Of a DNA stretch of 64,000 bases, positions 18,750 through 27,237 are shown one piece after another. The first letter of the stretch is position 1, and each line of letters starts with the position of its first letter. Position numbers and translations under genes: made by a program. Source of the DNA: Pelagicoccus mobilis (GTDB taxonomy: Bacteria; Verrucomicrobiota; Verrucomicrobiia; Opitutales; Opitutaceae); assembly GCF_016595505.1 (NCBI RefSeq), contig NZ_JAENIL010000033.1:1-64000 (forward strand), in the 5' to 3' direction. The notes beneath the pieces are model-generated. The model made no database searches and was not told the origin of the DNA. It saw nothing but the letters and a program-made list of their open reading frames with translations.

Positions 18750-18764
18750 CGGCTAGAGCTATTT

Positions 18765-21314
18765 CTAGCTCGATTTTGCTACTTTCTTGGCGGCCTTTTT
18801 GGCCGCTTTTTTTGCGCCCTTTTTCGCAGCTCGAGGAGGGAACTCGAACTTGGTTTGGCCGCTGGCTTGGAGGACTAGGTAGGCGTCGAATGGGCGTTTG
18901 GTGCGTTTGGACCAGAACTTGTCGAGTAGGTCGGTCTTTCCGTCGGTCAGAAGTTTGATGACCTGCTCCCTAGGGATCTCACGATCGAGAATCTTTCGGC
19001 TGACTCGTATAGGTGTGGTTTCCTTGTCTCCATCGACGACGCGAACGATGTAAGCGGCAGGAGTTTCGAACAAATCCCCTCCGGTTCGCGGACATTTCGC
19101 GACGGGCTCAAGCGTTGAGAAGTCGATGGATCCGCTTCCGTTTTCACCGCCTTCACCATTGCCGAAGTCGAACTTGACGCGGTGGGTGTCGGGGTCGAGG
19201 TAGAGGTTCGCGCTGTAGTGTTTGCCAGATTTCGAGCGGAAGCCGTCGATGGGGCCGACTCGGCCCTTTTCGGTAAGCTCGCGTAGCTCTTCCATCTTCA
19301 TCTTGCGATTGCCGATGATCTTGTAGATCGCAAATCGTGTATCCTTCTCGCCTTCTTCAGGCTTCTTGTCGCCTTTGGTTTTGTAGGCGCGCATGGATTC
19401 GAAGAGCGGCTGCCCGTCGATGGGAGACTTTAGATCGCTAGGAAGTAGATCTTCGTCGTTTTCTTGGAAGCTTTTGATGCTTTCGACGACGGTTTTTGTC
19501 ATGTCGACGATCTCCTTCAGGAAGATCTTTCGATCGAGCTCTCCGTTTTCGATCTTGTGGAGCTTATATTCCCACTCGCCGGTGAGCTCTGGCTTGGTGA
19601 GGGCCTCCGCGTTGATGCAGGTCAGGAACTCGAGGAGCGTTTCGGCTTTAGGCGTTGGGCAAAGGGCACGGTGGTCGCGTTCGAGGTAGCGTTCCGCGAT
19701 GAGGCGTTCGATGATTTGGGCTCGAGTGGCTGGAGTGCCGAGTCCGCTTTCCTTCATCGCGTCGGCCAACTCGTCGTCTTCGACCAGTTTTCCAGCTCCT
19801 TCCATCGCAGACAGGAGGGTGGCTTCCGTGTAGCGTGGGGGCGGTTTGGTTTCTTCGCTTAGAGTTTCGTAGCTCTCAACCTGTGCGGTGGCGGGTGATC
19901 CGTCTGCATCCGAAAGAGCGGGAAGGGTGTCGTCTACGCCGGCGACTGTGACGCTTTTGCCGTAGACTTCCAACCAACCTGGGGAGACGAGAACCTTACC
20001 TTCTGTTTTGAAGTTATGCCCTTGGACTTCACTGATTCGTGTTGTGACGTCGAATTCCGCGCTTGGGTAGAAAATGGAAATGAAGCGACGGCAGATCATG
20101 TCGAAGATCTTGGCTTCGTCGTCGTTAAGCTTCTTGCGTGAATCAGCCGTCGGAATGATTGCAAAGTGGTCGGAGATCTTCTTGTTGTTGAAGATTCGCT
20201 TGTCCGCTGGGTTTACCCAGTTTTTGGATACAGGGCGGGTCGCTACTTCGCCGAAGAGGTCTTCGAGGCTGCTCAGAGTGGTGCGTACCGTTTCAGGATA
20301 ATCTTCCGGGAGTGCCCGCGAATCGGTACGCGGGTAGGTGATCATCTTGTGTTTTTCGTAGAGAGACTGGGCGAGTTGAAGAGTGCGGCGTGCCGAGAAG
20401 CCGAATCGGTTGTTCGCTTCCCGCTGCAGGGTGGTCAAATCGTAGAGACGTTGTGAGGCTTGGCGCGACTTTTTCTTTTCCTCGGAGACATTGGCGCTAG
20501 GGGACCCTTCGAGCGTCGCGGCGATTTGCTTCGCCTCTTCTTCTGTCCAAATACGGTCGATGCGGTCGTGCTCGTCGTCGCCTTTCTTGAAGTTCGGCTT
20601 TTGGTAGACGCCTTGGTAGCTGCCATTTGTGATGCCGAAATCGGATACGATGCGCCAGTACGGGCGAGGCTTGAAGGCGAGGATGAGTTTTTCGCGTTCG
20701 ACTACGATCGCGAGGGTCGGTGTCTGGACGCGTCCGACTCCGGCGACATTGCCTGCTCGGGATCCGTAGAGTCGTTTGGTGACGCCGCGAGTACAGTTGA
20801 TGCCGATGAGCCAGTCTGCTTCCGAGCGAGATTGAGCGGCGTCGGCGAGTTGCTGCATTTCTTCACCTTCGCGTAGTTGCTCGAAGGATTTGCGGATGGC
20901 TGTCGTCGTCATGGATAGCATCCAGAGTCGCTTTACCGGCAGCTTGGACTTCGCCATCTTATAGACGTAGGAGAAAATGAGTTCACCTTCGCGACCCGCG
21001 TCACAAGCGTTGATGACAGTGCCGATGTCGTTCCGCTTCATTAGCTTGCGGATTGCCTTGAATTTCGACTCGGTCTTTTCGATTGGCTTGAGCTTGAAGG
21101 TCTTGGGGATGATTGGAAGGTTGGCTAAACGCCAAAACGCGTCGCGCTTGTCGTAATCTTCCGGCATACAGAGCTCTACGATGTGGCCGACGGCGGAGGT
21201 GATCACGTAGTCGTCGCTCTCGAAATACTCGTCGTGTTTGGCGAATTTTCCGCCGACTGCTTTGCAAAGGTCGCGAGCTACGCTCGGTTTTTCCGCGATG
21301 ACGAGTGACTTCAT
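18765..21314 (-). CDS. topB: DNA topoisomerase III (type IA) with Lys/Ala-rich C-tail
   Basis: Cuts and passes single DNA strands to decatenate replication and recombination intermediates. The 849-residue protein has the TOPRIM domain with Glu8 (IAEKPS) and the acidic cluster DAGREGE (105-111). The catalytic Tyr327 lies in KMITYPRTDSR. The four-lobed toroid continues to about 610. The C-terminal third holds two degenerate topo-C repeats (GPIDGFRSKSGKHYSANLYL and FDAYLVLQASGQTKFEF) with only one remaining Cys (CPRTGG), so zinc is probably not bound. The last 22 residues are almost pure Lys/Ala, like the PPDK head and bacterial histone tails, probably adding non-specific DNA affinity. It converges on the small membrane protein gene. 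Confidence 0.94.
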   Translation of the reverse strand: MKSLVIAEKPSVARDLCKAVGGKFAKHDEYFESDDYVITSAVGHIVELCMPEDYDKRDAFWRLANLPIIPKTFKLKPIEKTESKFKAIRKLMKRNDIGTVINACDAGREGELIFSYVYKMAKSKLPVKRLWMLSMTTTAIRKSFEQLREGEEMQQLADAAQSRSEADWLIGINCTRGVTKRLYGSRAGNVAGVGRVQTPTLAIVVEREKLILAFKPRPYWRIVSDFGITNGSYQGVYQKPNFKKGDDEHDRIDRIWTEEEAKQIAATLEGSPSANVSEEKKKSRQASQRLYDLTTLQREANNRFGFSARRTLQLAQSLYEKHKMITYPRTDSRALPEDYPETVRTTLSSLEDLFGEVATRPVSKNWVNPADKRIFNNKKISDHFAIIPTADSRKKLNDDEAKIFDMICRRFISIFYPSAEFDVTTRISEVQGHNFKTEGKVLVSPGWLEVYGKSVTVAGVDDTLPALSDADGSPATAQVESYETLSEETKPPPRYTEATLLSAMEGAGKLVEDDELADAMKESGLGTPATRAQIIERLIAERYLERDHRALCPTPKAETLLEFLTCINAEALTKPELTGEWEYKLHKIENGELDRKIFLKEIVDMTKTVVESIKSFQENDEDLLPSDLKSPIDGQPLFESMRAYKTKGDKKPEEGEKDTRFAIYKIIGNRKMKMEELRELTEKGRVGPIDGFRSKSGKHYSANLYLDPDTHRVKFDFGNGEGGENGSGSIDFSTLEPVAKCPRTGGDLFETPAAYIVRVVDGDKETTPIRVSRKILDREIPREQVIKLLTDGKTDLLDKFWSKRTKRPFDAYLVLQASGQTKFEFPPRAAKKGAKKAAKKAAKKVAKSS

Positions 21315-21599
21315 TATATATAGAGTAGATTGATAAATGTGCTCGGGCCGCTGGGTGGCTCGACGGGAAATTGGATTGTTTGAGGCGTAGCCTGCCGGAA
21401 GGCGGCCAATTTCGGGTCGATGGGGACAAATTTGGGAGCTTGCAAGTACAATTTTGGTGAACCCTTCTGACTACGTAGCTCAGGAAAGGGCGAGAATGGA
21501 ATGCTGGCGATTGGTCTTGGCGAGCGTCTGACAGGTCTCTAAGCATTGCTCGTTTATGTCATTTCTTCCCCTCTTAACTTCGAAGTTTTCCCTCGGCGA

Positions 21600-22811
21600 A
21601 TGAGCAGCAGCAACACGAAGCGGCTTTTAACGCAGTTGGAGGAATTCGCGGTCGAAGTGGTAAATGACCGGCGTCGCGGGAAGCGGGCTGTGGCTTTCAA
21701 GATCTTCCTCCGAGCGCTCTCGATGATTTACGCCTCATTGATACATTTGCGTTTCTTTCTTTATGGGAACCGAATCCTGAAGGACCAGCCATTGGGGTGT
21801 CTGGTTGTGGTGGTGGGAAATCTGACCGTCGGGGGGACGGGAAAGACTCCTGTCGTGGAGAAGTTCGCCCGTTCGCTTCACAACCGAGGACGGAAAGTGG
21901 CGATTTTGAGCCGCGGCTACAAGAGCAAGGACATCAGGAAGGAGGGGTTCGGCGATAAGCTCTGGAGGACCTACGTAACGGGAGGGGAGCCGCCTCCTCC
22001 GAAAGTGGTCAGTGATGGGCAAAGATTGTTGCTTGATTCCGAGCATGCGGGCGATGAGCCGTTTATGTTGGCTAAGAATCTCCCCGGCGTAGTTGTGTTG
22101 GTAGACAAGGACCGTGTGAAAAGCGGATCTTACGCGATTCGGAAATTTGGCTGCGATACGCTAATTCTCGACGACGGGATGCAGTACTTGCCTCTGAAGG
22201 GAAGGCTGAACCTCTTGCTGGTCGACAAGAGCAATCCGTTTGGAAACGGCAAGATGCTTCCGCGTGGGATTTTGCGTGAGCCGATCCGGCACCTGAAACG
22301 AGCGTCTTATGTTTTTCTCACGAAATCGGATGGCCGGCCAGACCCGGAGCTCGACGCGTTGATTCAGAAGCACAATCCAGGAGTGGATGTGATCGAATGC
22401 GCTCACCGCCCTCAGTTTTTGCAGGAGGTGAATGGGGAGGGGCGTCTCGAGCTCTCGGAATTGAAGAACCGCCGGATAGGTGCATTCAGCGGAATTGCGG
22501 TGCCACAGAGTTTTGAGGGATTCTTGCGAAATTTCGGAGCGAACCTGCTCTATACGCGTCGATTCATGGATCATCATAGATTCGATGCGAATGAGTTGCT
22601 TGAGATCGTGGATGAGGCCAAGGCGGCGGGACTGGATTTCATCGTTACGACCGAAAAGGATGCAGTGCGTATCCCGGATACTATTTCGTTTTCAATTCCT
22701 CTCTACTACCTTCGCTTGGAGATCGACATCATGCGCGGGGCTGAGGATTTCGAAGAGGCGGTGTCTCGAGTCTGCTTTACCGAGAAAGTAGAGCGTAAAC
22801 TTACTGTCTAG
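21600..22811 (+). CDS. lpxK: Tetraacyldisaccharide 4'-kinase (lipid A biosynthesis)
   Basis: Phosphorylates the 4' position of the lipid A disaccharide at the inner face of the inner membrane. From the ATG at 21600 the protein has 403 residues. A hydrophobic N-terminal patch (about 30-55) is followed by the Walker A motif [17 protein letters not shown] (73-89), the LSRGYKSK and LILDDGMQ segments typical of LpxK, and a C-terminal TTEKDAVRI motif. A more upstream start (21546) would add 18 residues unlike the family. It heads a plus-strand run with the M29 aminopeptidase 59 bases downstream. It supports an LPS-bearing outer membrane together with kdsA, lptE and the LptF/G permease. Confidence 0.93.
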   Translation: MSSSNTKRLLTQLEEFAVEVVNDRRRGKRAVAFKIFLRALSMIYASLIHLRFFLYGNRILKDQPLGCLVVVVGNLTVGGTGKTPVVEKFARSLHNRGRKVAILSRGYKSKDIRKEGFGDKLWRTYVTGGEPPPPKVVSDGQRLLLDSEHAGDEPFMLAKNLPGVVVLVDKDRVKSGSYAIRKFGCDTLILDDGMQYLPLKGRLNLLLVDKSNPFGNGKMLPRGILREPIRHLKRASYVFLTKSDGRPDPELDALIQKHNPGVDVIECAHRPQFLQEVNGEGRLELSELKNRRIGAFSGIAVPQSFEGFLRNFGANLLYTRRFMDHHRFDANELLEIVDEAKAAGLDFIVTTEKDAVRIPDTISFSIPLYYLRLEIDIMRGAEDFEEAVSRVCFTEKVERKLTV

Positions 22812-22870
22812 CTTTGCTGAATCGCAGCTAAATCGTTGCATCCTGCACAGAAATGCATTCGTAGAGGGGT

Positions 22871-23986
22871 ATGATCGACCCACGCCTCTCGCAATTGGCT
22901 AGAAACTTAACGCGGTACTCGACGAACCTCAAGGAGGGGGAGCGCCTTCTAATCGATGCGTTCGATGTGCCAGACGAGATCATCGTCGAGCTGATTCGGG
23001 CTGCCCGTGAGATCGGAGCGATTCCTTATGTGAATTTGAATCATGCCCGGGTGAATCGTGAGCTTTCTCTCGAAACGACCGAGGAGTCGCTCCGTATTCA
23101 AAGCGCAATCGAGCTTCAGCGTATGAAGAATATGGATGCGTACATTGCTCTGCGTGGCTCAAACAACATCTTCGAGGCGTCTGATGTTCCAAGCGAACAG
23201 GCTCAGCTTGTTTCTCAGGTTATGAAGCCGGTGCTTGACTGGCGTGTGAACAAGACGAAGTGGTGCGTGTTGCGTTGGCCGACGTCCGCGATGGCCCAGC
23301 AGGCGATGATGAGCTCTGAGGCGTTTGAGGATTTCTTTTTCAAGGTGTGTAATCTCGACTATTCGCGCATGAAGGCGGGAAGTGACGCTCTTGCCTCTCT
23401 CATGCAGAGGACGGACCGCGTTCACATCAAGGGAGTGGGGACGGATCTGAAGTTTTCGATTAAAGGTATTGGTGCGGTTCCATGCGTGGGGACTCACAAT
23501 ATCCCGGACGGGGAGGTCTTTTCTTGTCCGGTGATTGATAGTGTCGAGGGAGTGCTTCAGTACAATGCGCCGTCCGTTTACCAAGGAGTGTCTTTTGACG
23601 ATATTCGGCTGGAATTTCAGAAGGGCAAAATCGTCAACGCTTCGGCGAACAATACCAAGCGTCTGAACGAAATCCTGGATTCGGACAATGGAGCCCGCTT
23701 TATCGGCGAGTTCGCCATCGGCTTCAATCCGCATATCAAGGAGCCAATGCGCGACATCTTGTTCGATGAGAAGATCGCCGGATCTTTCCATTTCACGCCA
23801 GGGCAAGCGTACGAAGATGCCAACAATGGCAACAAGTCTCAGGTGCATTGGGATATGGTTTGTATCCAGCGTCCAGAATACGGAGGTGGTGAAATCTGGT
23901 TCGACGATGTCTTGATCAGAAAGGATGGCTTGTTCGTGACGGACGAGCTCAAGTCCCTCAACCCGGACGAGTTGGTTGCTAAGTAA
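22871..23986 (+). CDS. M29-family aminopeptidase
   Basis: A metal-dependent aminopeptidase related to thermophilic aminopeptidase T, AmpS and PepS, which removes N-terminal residues from peptides in the cytoplasm. The 371 residues match the family. Diagnostic segments are [19 protein letters not shown], the metal-binding [13 protein letters not shown], and [24 protein letters not shown], whose Glu, His and Asp residues form the dinuclear site. The ATG follows an AGAGGGG-type ribosome-binding site. Its TAA is one base before the adenosine deaminase ATG, so these genes form an operon with the RluD-like gene downstream. Confidence 0.9.
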   Translation: MIDPRLSQLARNLTRYSTNLKEGERLLIDAFDVPDEIIVELIRAAREIGAIPYVNLNHARVNRELSLETTEESLRIQSAIELQRMKNMDAYIALRGSNNIFEASDVPSEQAQLVSQVMKPVLDWRVNKTKWCVLRWPTSAMAQQAMMSSEAFEDFFFKVCNLDYSRMKAGSDALASLMQRTDRVHIKGVGTDLKFSIKGIGAVPCVGTHNIPDGEVFSCPVIDSVEGVLQYNAPSVYQGVSFDDIRLEFQKGKIVNASANNTKRLNEILDSDNGARFIGEFAIGFNPHIKEPMRDILFDEKIAGSFHFTPGQAYEDANNGNKSQVHWDMVCIQRPEYGGGEIWFDDVLIRKDGLFVTDELKSLNPDELVAK

Positions 23987-23987
23987 A

Positions 23988-24983
23988 ATGAGCGAACTGG
24001 CTAAAGAGCTGGAAGACTTTATCAACCGTATCCCGAAAACGGAGACGCATTTACATGTGGAGGGCGCTTTGCCCTACGAGTTGCTCACCGAAATGGATGA
24101 GGAGCGGTTTCCGGAGATTCCTCACTTTCGTAAACCGGACTTTCGGTATCCGAATTTCGTCGAGTTCGAAAATTTACTGATCGACCACGCCGTGGTTTGG
24201 TTCAACTCGGCGGAGCGCTACCACTTGGCTTGTAAGCGGATGTTCGAGAAGCTCGTGTCTCTAAATGTTAAATACGTTGAGACTAGTTTCCATCTGCACA
24301 TGATCGAGTTTATAGGAGTTGATGGTCCTGAAATCCTTTCAGCGATCAAATCGGCTGCTCCTGAAGGGCTCGAGGTCCGAGTGATTGGTGGGATGGTTCG
24401 AAACGGTTATACCGACGTGATGCGACCCATTTTGGACAAATTGCATGAATGGGACGAGCTGGATGGTATCGATCTGCACGGTCAGGAGTGGCTCGATCTA
24501 GAGAATTGGACTCCACCCATTTGGAAACGTTGCCGAGACGCGGGAAAGATCGTGAAGTGTCACGCAGGCGAATTTGGAGGGCCGGAGAAGATTTACGAAG
24601 CGTTGGATCAGCTTGGGTCGAAACGTATTCAGCACGGAGTGCGAGCGGTTGAGGATAAGGCTTTGGTTAAGCGACTCGCGGACGAGGGCGCGGTGCTTGA
24701 TGTCTGCCCTTTGAGCAACGAAAAGCTTCAAGTCTTTCCGAGTCTAGAAGAGCACTCTCTGCGGGAGCTCGTAGACTCTGGAGTGACGTGCACGATTAAC
24801 ACGGATGATCCGCTTTGTTTTGCGAACGACATTCTCGACGAATACAGGGCGCTTGCCCAGCGTTTGGGGTTTTCGAAGTCGGAACTCGCCCAATTTGCTA
24901 AGAACGGTTTCGAGCATTCTCAATTAGATCGATCGTCTAAGAGTGAATACATCCGCCAAATTGATGAGGTATTAGCTCAATGA
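23988..24983 (+). CDS. add: Adenosine deaminase family protein
   Basis: Hydrolytic deaminase of the amidohydrolase superfamily, most likely converting adenosine to inosine in purine salvage. I chose the ATG at 23988, giving 331 residues; a TTG twelve bases earlier would overlap the previous gene. Metal ligands are His21 and His23 (THLHVEGA), the His of KCHAGEFGG, and an Asp in the TINTDDPLCF motif. The catalytic Glu lies in HAGE and the second His in RIQHGVRAVED. An adenine deaminase or 6-aminodeoxyfutalosine deaminase cannot be excluded from sequence reading alone. It overlaps the next gene as ATGA. Confidence 0.88.
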   Translation: MSELAKELEDFINRIPKTETHLHVEGALPYELLTEMDEERFPEIPHFRKPDFRYPNFVEFENLLIDHAVVWFNSAERYHLACKRMFEKLVSLNVKYVETSFHLHMIEFIGVDGPEILSAIKSAAPEGLEVRVIGGMVRNGYTDVMRPILDKLHEWDELDGIDLHGQEWLDLENWTPPIWKRCRDAGKIVKCHAGEFGGPEKIYEALDQLGSKRIQHGVRAVEDKALVKRLADEGAVLDVCPLSNEKLQVFPSLEEHSLRELVDSGVTCTINTDDPLCFANDILDEYRALAQRLGFSKSELAQFAKNGFEHSQLDRSSKSEYIRQIDEVLAQ

Positions 24984-25903
24984 GTGACGCGATAGTGTGG
25001 GACGTTCCAGAAGGCGTCTATAAAACGAGAATCGACAAGCTGTTGTCAGAAGCATTTCCCGAGCATAGCCGGTCGGATTTTCAAAGGGCGTTTGAAGCGG
25101 ACCTCGTTTTGTTGAACGGGAAGCCGATCGCGAAGAACCGTAAAGTCACTGAGGGTGACTCGGTCGAGTTTTCGATGCCACGTATCGAAAAGCTGGATAT
25201 GGGGCCCATCGAGATGAATCTCGATGTGGTGTTCGAGGACGAGCACATGGTGGTGGTCAATAAGCCTGCAGGACTGGTGGTCCATCCTGGCGCCGGACCG
25301 GACGAGCCTACGCTTGCGCACGGGCTTCTGCATCATTGCCAAGGGCAGTTGAGCGGTATCGGCGGAGTCGAACGGCCAGGGATTGTGCATCGTCTCGACC
25401 GTGAGACTTCCGGATTGATCATGGCGGCCAAAACCGACGTGGCCCACAGAGCGTTGAGCGAGTTGTTTCAATCGCGGTCGTTGGTAAAGGAGTATTTGGC
25501 TCTCGGCTGCGGCGCTCCGGAGCTTTTGAGCGGTACTGTTGAACGCCCAATTGAGCGAAATCCGAATCAGCGACACAAGATGCGGGTGTGCCAGGAAGGC
25601 AGGGGCCGTGGGCGAGAAGCGAAGACTGATTGGACCCTGGTCAAGTCATACGAAGAAGGCTATTGCTTGCTGCGTTGTCGCATCCACACGGGCCGTACGC
25701 ACCAGATTCGTGTCCATTTGAAGAGTATCGGGCACATCATTCTGGGTGACATTGTTTATGGATTTCGTCCGCTTCCACGACTGGCGAAACAGCCGGATCG
25801 TGTGATGTTGCACAGCTGTTACCTCAAATTCACTCATCCGCTCACGAACGAAGAAATGGAGCTGGAGGCTGAGCCGCCAGCGGATTTCAAGGCTCTGATG
25901 TAG
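24980..25903 (+). CDS. RluA/RluD-family 23S rRNA pseudouridine synthase
   Basis: Isomerises uridine to pseudouridine in rRNA, most likely in 23S helix 69 if it is the RluD orthologue. The 307 residues include an N-terminal S4 RNA-binding domain (about 15-65), then the catalytic domain with Asp140 in HRLDRETSG and the conserved GRTHQIRVHLKSIGH segment near 232. The S4 domain separates it from the shorter paralogue at 32939-33727. Its ATG lies in the add stop (ATGA overlap), so it is translationally coupled to that gene. A strong hairpin follows 26 bases after its stop. Confidence 0.92.
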   Translation: MSDAIVWDVPEGVYKTRIDKLLSEAFPEHSRSDFQRAFEADLVLLNGKPIAKNRKVTEGDSVEFSMPRIEKLDMGPIEMNLDVVFEDEHMVVVNKPAGLVVHPGAGPDEPTLAHGLLHHCQGQLSGIGGVERPGIVHRLDRETSGLIMAAKTDVAHRALSELFQSRSLVKEYLALGCGAPELLSGTVERPIERNPNQRHKMRVCQEGRGRGREAKTDWTLVKSYEEGYCLLRCRIHTGRTHQIRVHLKSIGHIILGDIVYGFRPLPRLAKQPDRVMLHSCYLKFTHPLTNEEMELEAEPPADFKALM

Positions 25904-25929
25904 TCGCTGTCGATCGCGCTTCATGCTTG

Positions 25930-25964
25930 CAGGTGGCTTTTCTGATCCCAGAATCAGCCGCCTG
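25930..25964 (+). promoter_or_regulatory. Hairpin between the RluD-like gene and lysA, ending just before the lysA ATG
   Basis: Two nested stems can form: CAGGTGGCT (25930-25938) with AGCCGCCTG (25956-25964), or CTGAT (25942-25946) with ATCAG (25953-25957). The structure ends 10 bases before the lysA start, where a ribosome-binding site should be. It may be a terminator for the upstream operon (the downstream sequence ATTTAGAAAA is only weakly T-rich) or a translational control element. Confidence 0.45.
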
Positions 25965-25974
25965 ATTTAGAAAA

Positions 25975-27234
25975 ATGAGCGCAGAGAATTTCATAACCCG
26001 CGAGATCGCGGAACAGATTCAGAGCAAGGTTGGAACGCCTTGTTATGTGTATAGCGAAGCTGCCTTGCGCGAGAGCGCGGCTCAGGTTTTAGCGTTTCCC
26101 AACGCCTTCGGCCTAACTGCTCGCTATGCCATGAAAGCGAGCCCGAATTCGAATATTCTGCGTTTGTTTGCGTCCATGGGGCTTCATTTCGACGCCAGTT
26201 CTGGGTACGAGGTTCGTCGTGCGATCGCAGCGGGGATTGATCCGAAGCGCATTTCACTTAGCACTCAGGAGTTGCCGGAAGATTTCGTGTCGCTCGTTGA
26301 AGCGGGGATTACTGTGAACGTGTGCTCGCTCAGCCAGTTGAAGCGGTTTGGCATAGCGCTGCCGGGCAGCAAGGTTGGACTGCGTTTCAATCCAGGTCTC
26401 GGCTCAGGTGGCACGCAACGTACCAATGTGGGCGGTCCTGCTTCTTCCTTTGGAATTTGGCATGAGCATCTGGAAGAGGTGCAAGAGCTCGTCGAGAAGT
26501 GTGAACTCGATGTATTTAGAATCCACTCACATATTGGAAGCGGGAGCGATCCTGAGGTTTGGATCCGTGTTGTGAGCATGAATCTTGATTTGGTTGAGGC
26601 TTTCCCGAACGTGACTCATTTGAACCTCGGGGGTGGTTATAAGATTGGTCGCATTGAAGGTGAGAAGACGACAGATCTTCAGGTTATTGGCCAAAAGATG
26701 AAGGTCGAGTTCGAGGAGTTCGCAGCCCGTACTGGACGTGAAATCCACCTCGAGGTGGAGCCAGGAACTTACTTGGTGGCGAACTGCACGGCGATTCTCT
26801 CTCGAATTCAAGACGAGACTTCGACAGGGGAAGATGGATACAAATTCCTCAAGCTCGATAGCGGCATGACCGACAATACCCGTCCTTCAATGTATGGCGC
26901 TCAGCATCCAATGTGGGTATTGCCTGCGGACGAGTCGGAGCGCGGCGAGGAAGACTACATCGTGGTTGGTCACTGCTGCGAGTCTGGAGACATTTTGACA
27001 CCTGCTCCAGGAGATCCGGAGGCCCTGTCTCCACGGCGTTTGACCGAAGCGAAGATTGGCGATTACTTTGTTGTGGGTGGGGCCGGCGCTTACTGCGCGT
27101 CAATGGCTGCCAAGAACTACAACAGCTTTCCCGAATCCGCTGAAGTTTTGCTTCGAGAAGGTGGCCGTATCGCGGTGATTCGTGAACGTCAGCCGCTTGA
27201 GCAGGTCTGGGCGAACGAAGTCGCGGTTCTGTAG
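25975..27234 (+). CDS. lysA: Diaminopimelate decarboxylase-like PLP enzyme
   Basis: Fold-type III PLP decarboxylase of 419 residues, most likely making lysine from meso-diaminopimelate. The PLP lysine is Lys54 in [16 protein letters not shown] (about 181) and GGGYKIGR bind the cofactor phosphate. [10 protein letters not shown] and the C-terminal [10 protein letters not shown] provide substrate contacts and the catalytic Cys of the other subunit. The relatives carboxynorspermidine and ornithine decarboxylase share these motifs, so the symbol is probable rather than proven. The gene is separated from hrpB by only three bases, implying co-transcription. A hairpin lies immediately before its start. 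Confidence 0.85.
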   Translation: MSAENFITREIAEQIQSKVGTPCYVYSEAALRESAAQVLAFPNAFGLTARYAMKASPNSNILRLFASMGLHFDASSGYEVRRAIAAGIDPKRISLSTQELPEDFVSLVEAGITVNVCSLSQLKRFGIALPGSKVGLRFNPGLGSGGTQRTNVGGPASSFGIWHEHLEEVQELVEKCELDVFRIHSHIGSGSDPEVWIRVVSMNLDLVEAFPNVTHLNLGGGYKIGRIEGEKTTDLQVIGQKMKVEFEEFAARTGREIHLEVEPGTYLVANCTAILSRIQDETSTGEDGYKFLKLDSGMTDNTRPSMYGAQHPMWVLPADESERGEEDYIVVGHCCESGDILTPAPGDPEALSPRRLTEAKIGDYFVVGGAGAYCASMAAKNYNSFPESAEVLLREGGRIAVIRERQPLEQVWANEVAVL

Positions 27235-27237
27235 ATT

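Noticed and set aside
21315-21599. Gap between topB and lpxK examined for a small gene or RNA
   Set aside because: The gap is 285 bases. The only frames through it are extensions of the neighbours; no conserved motif or stable hairpin was recognised.
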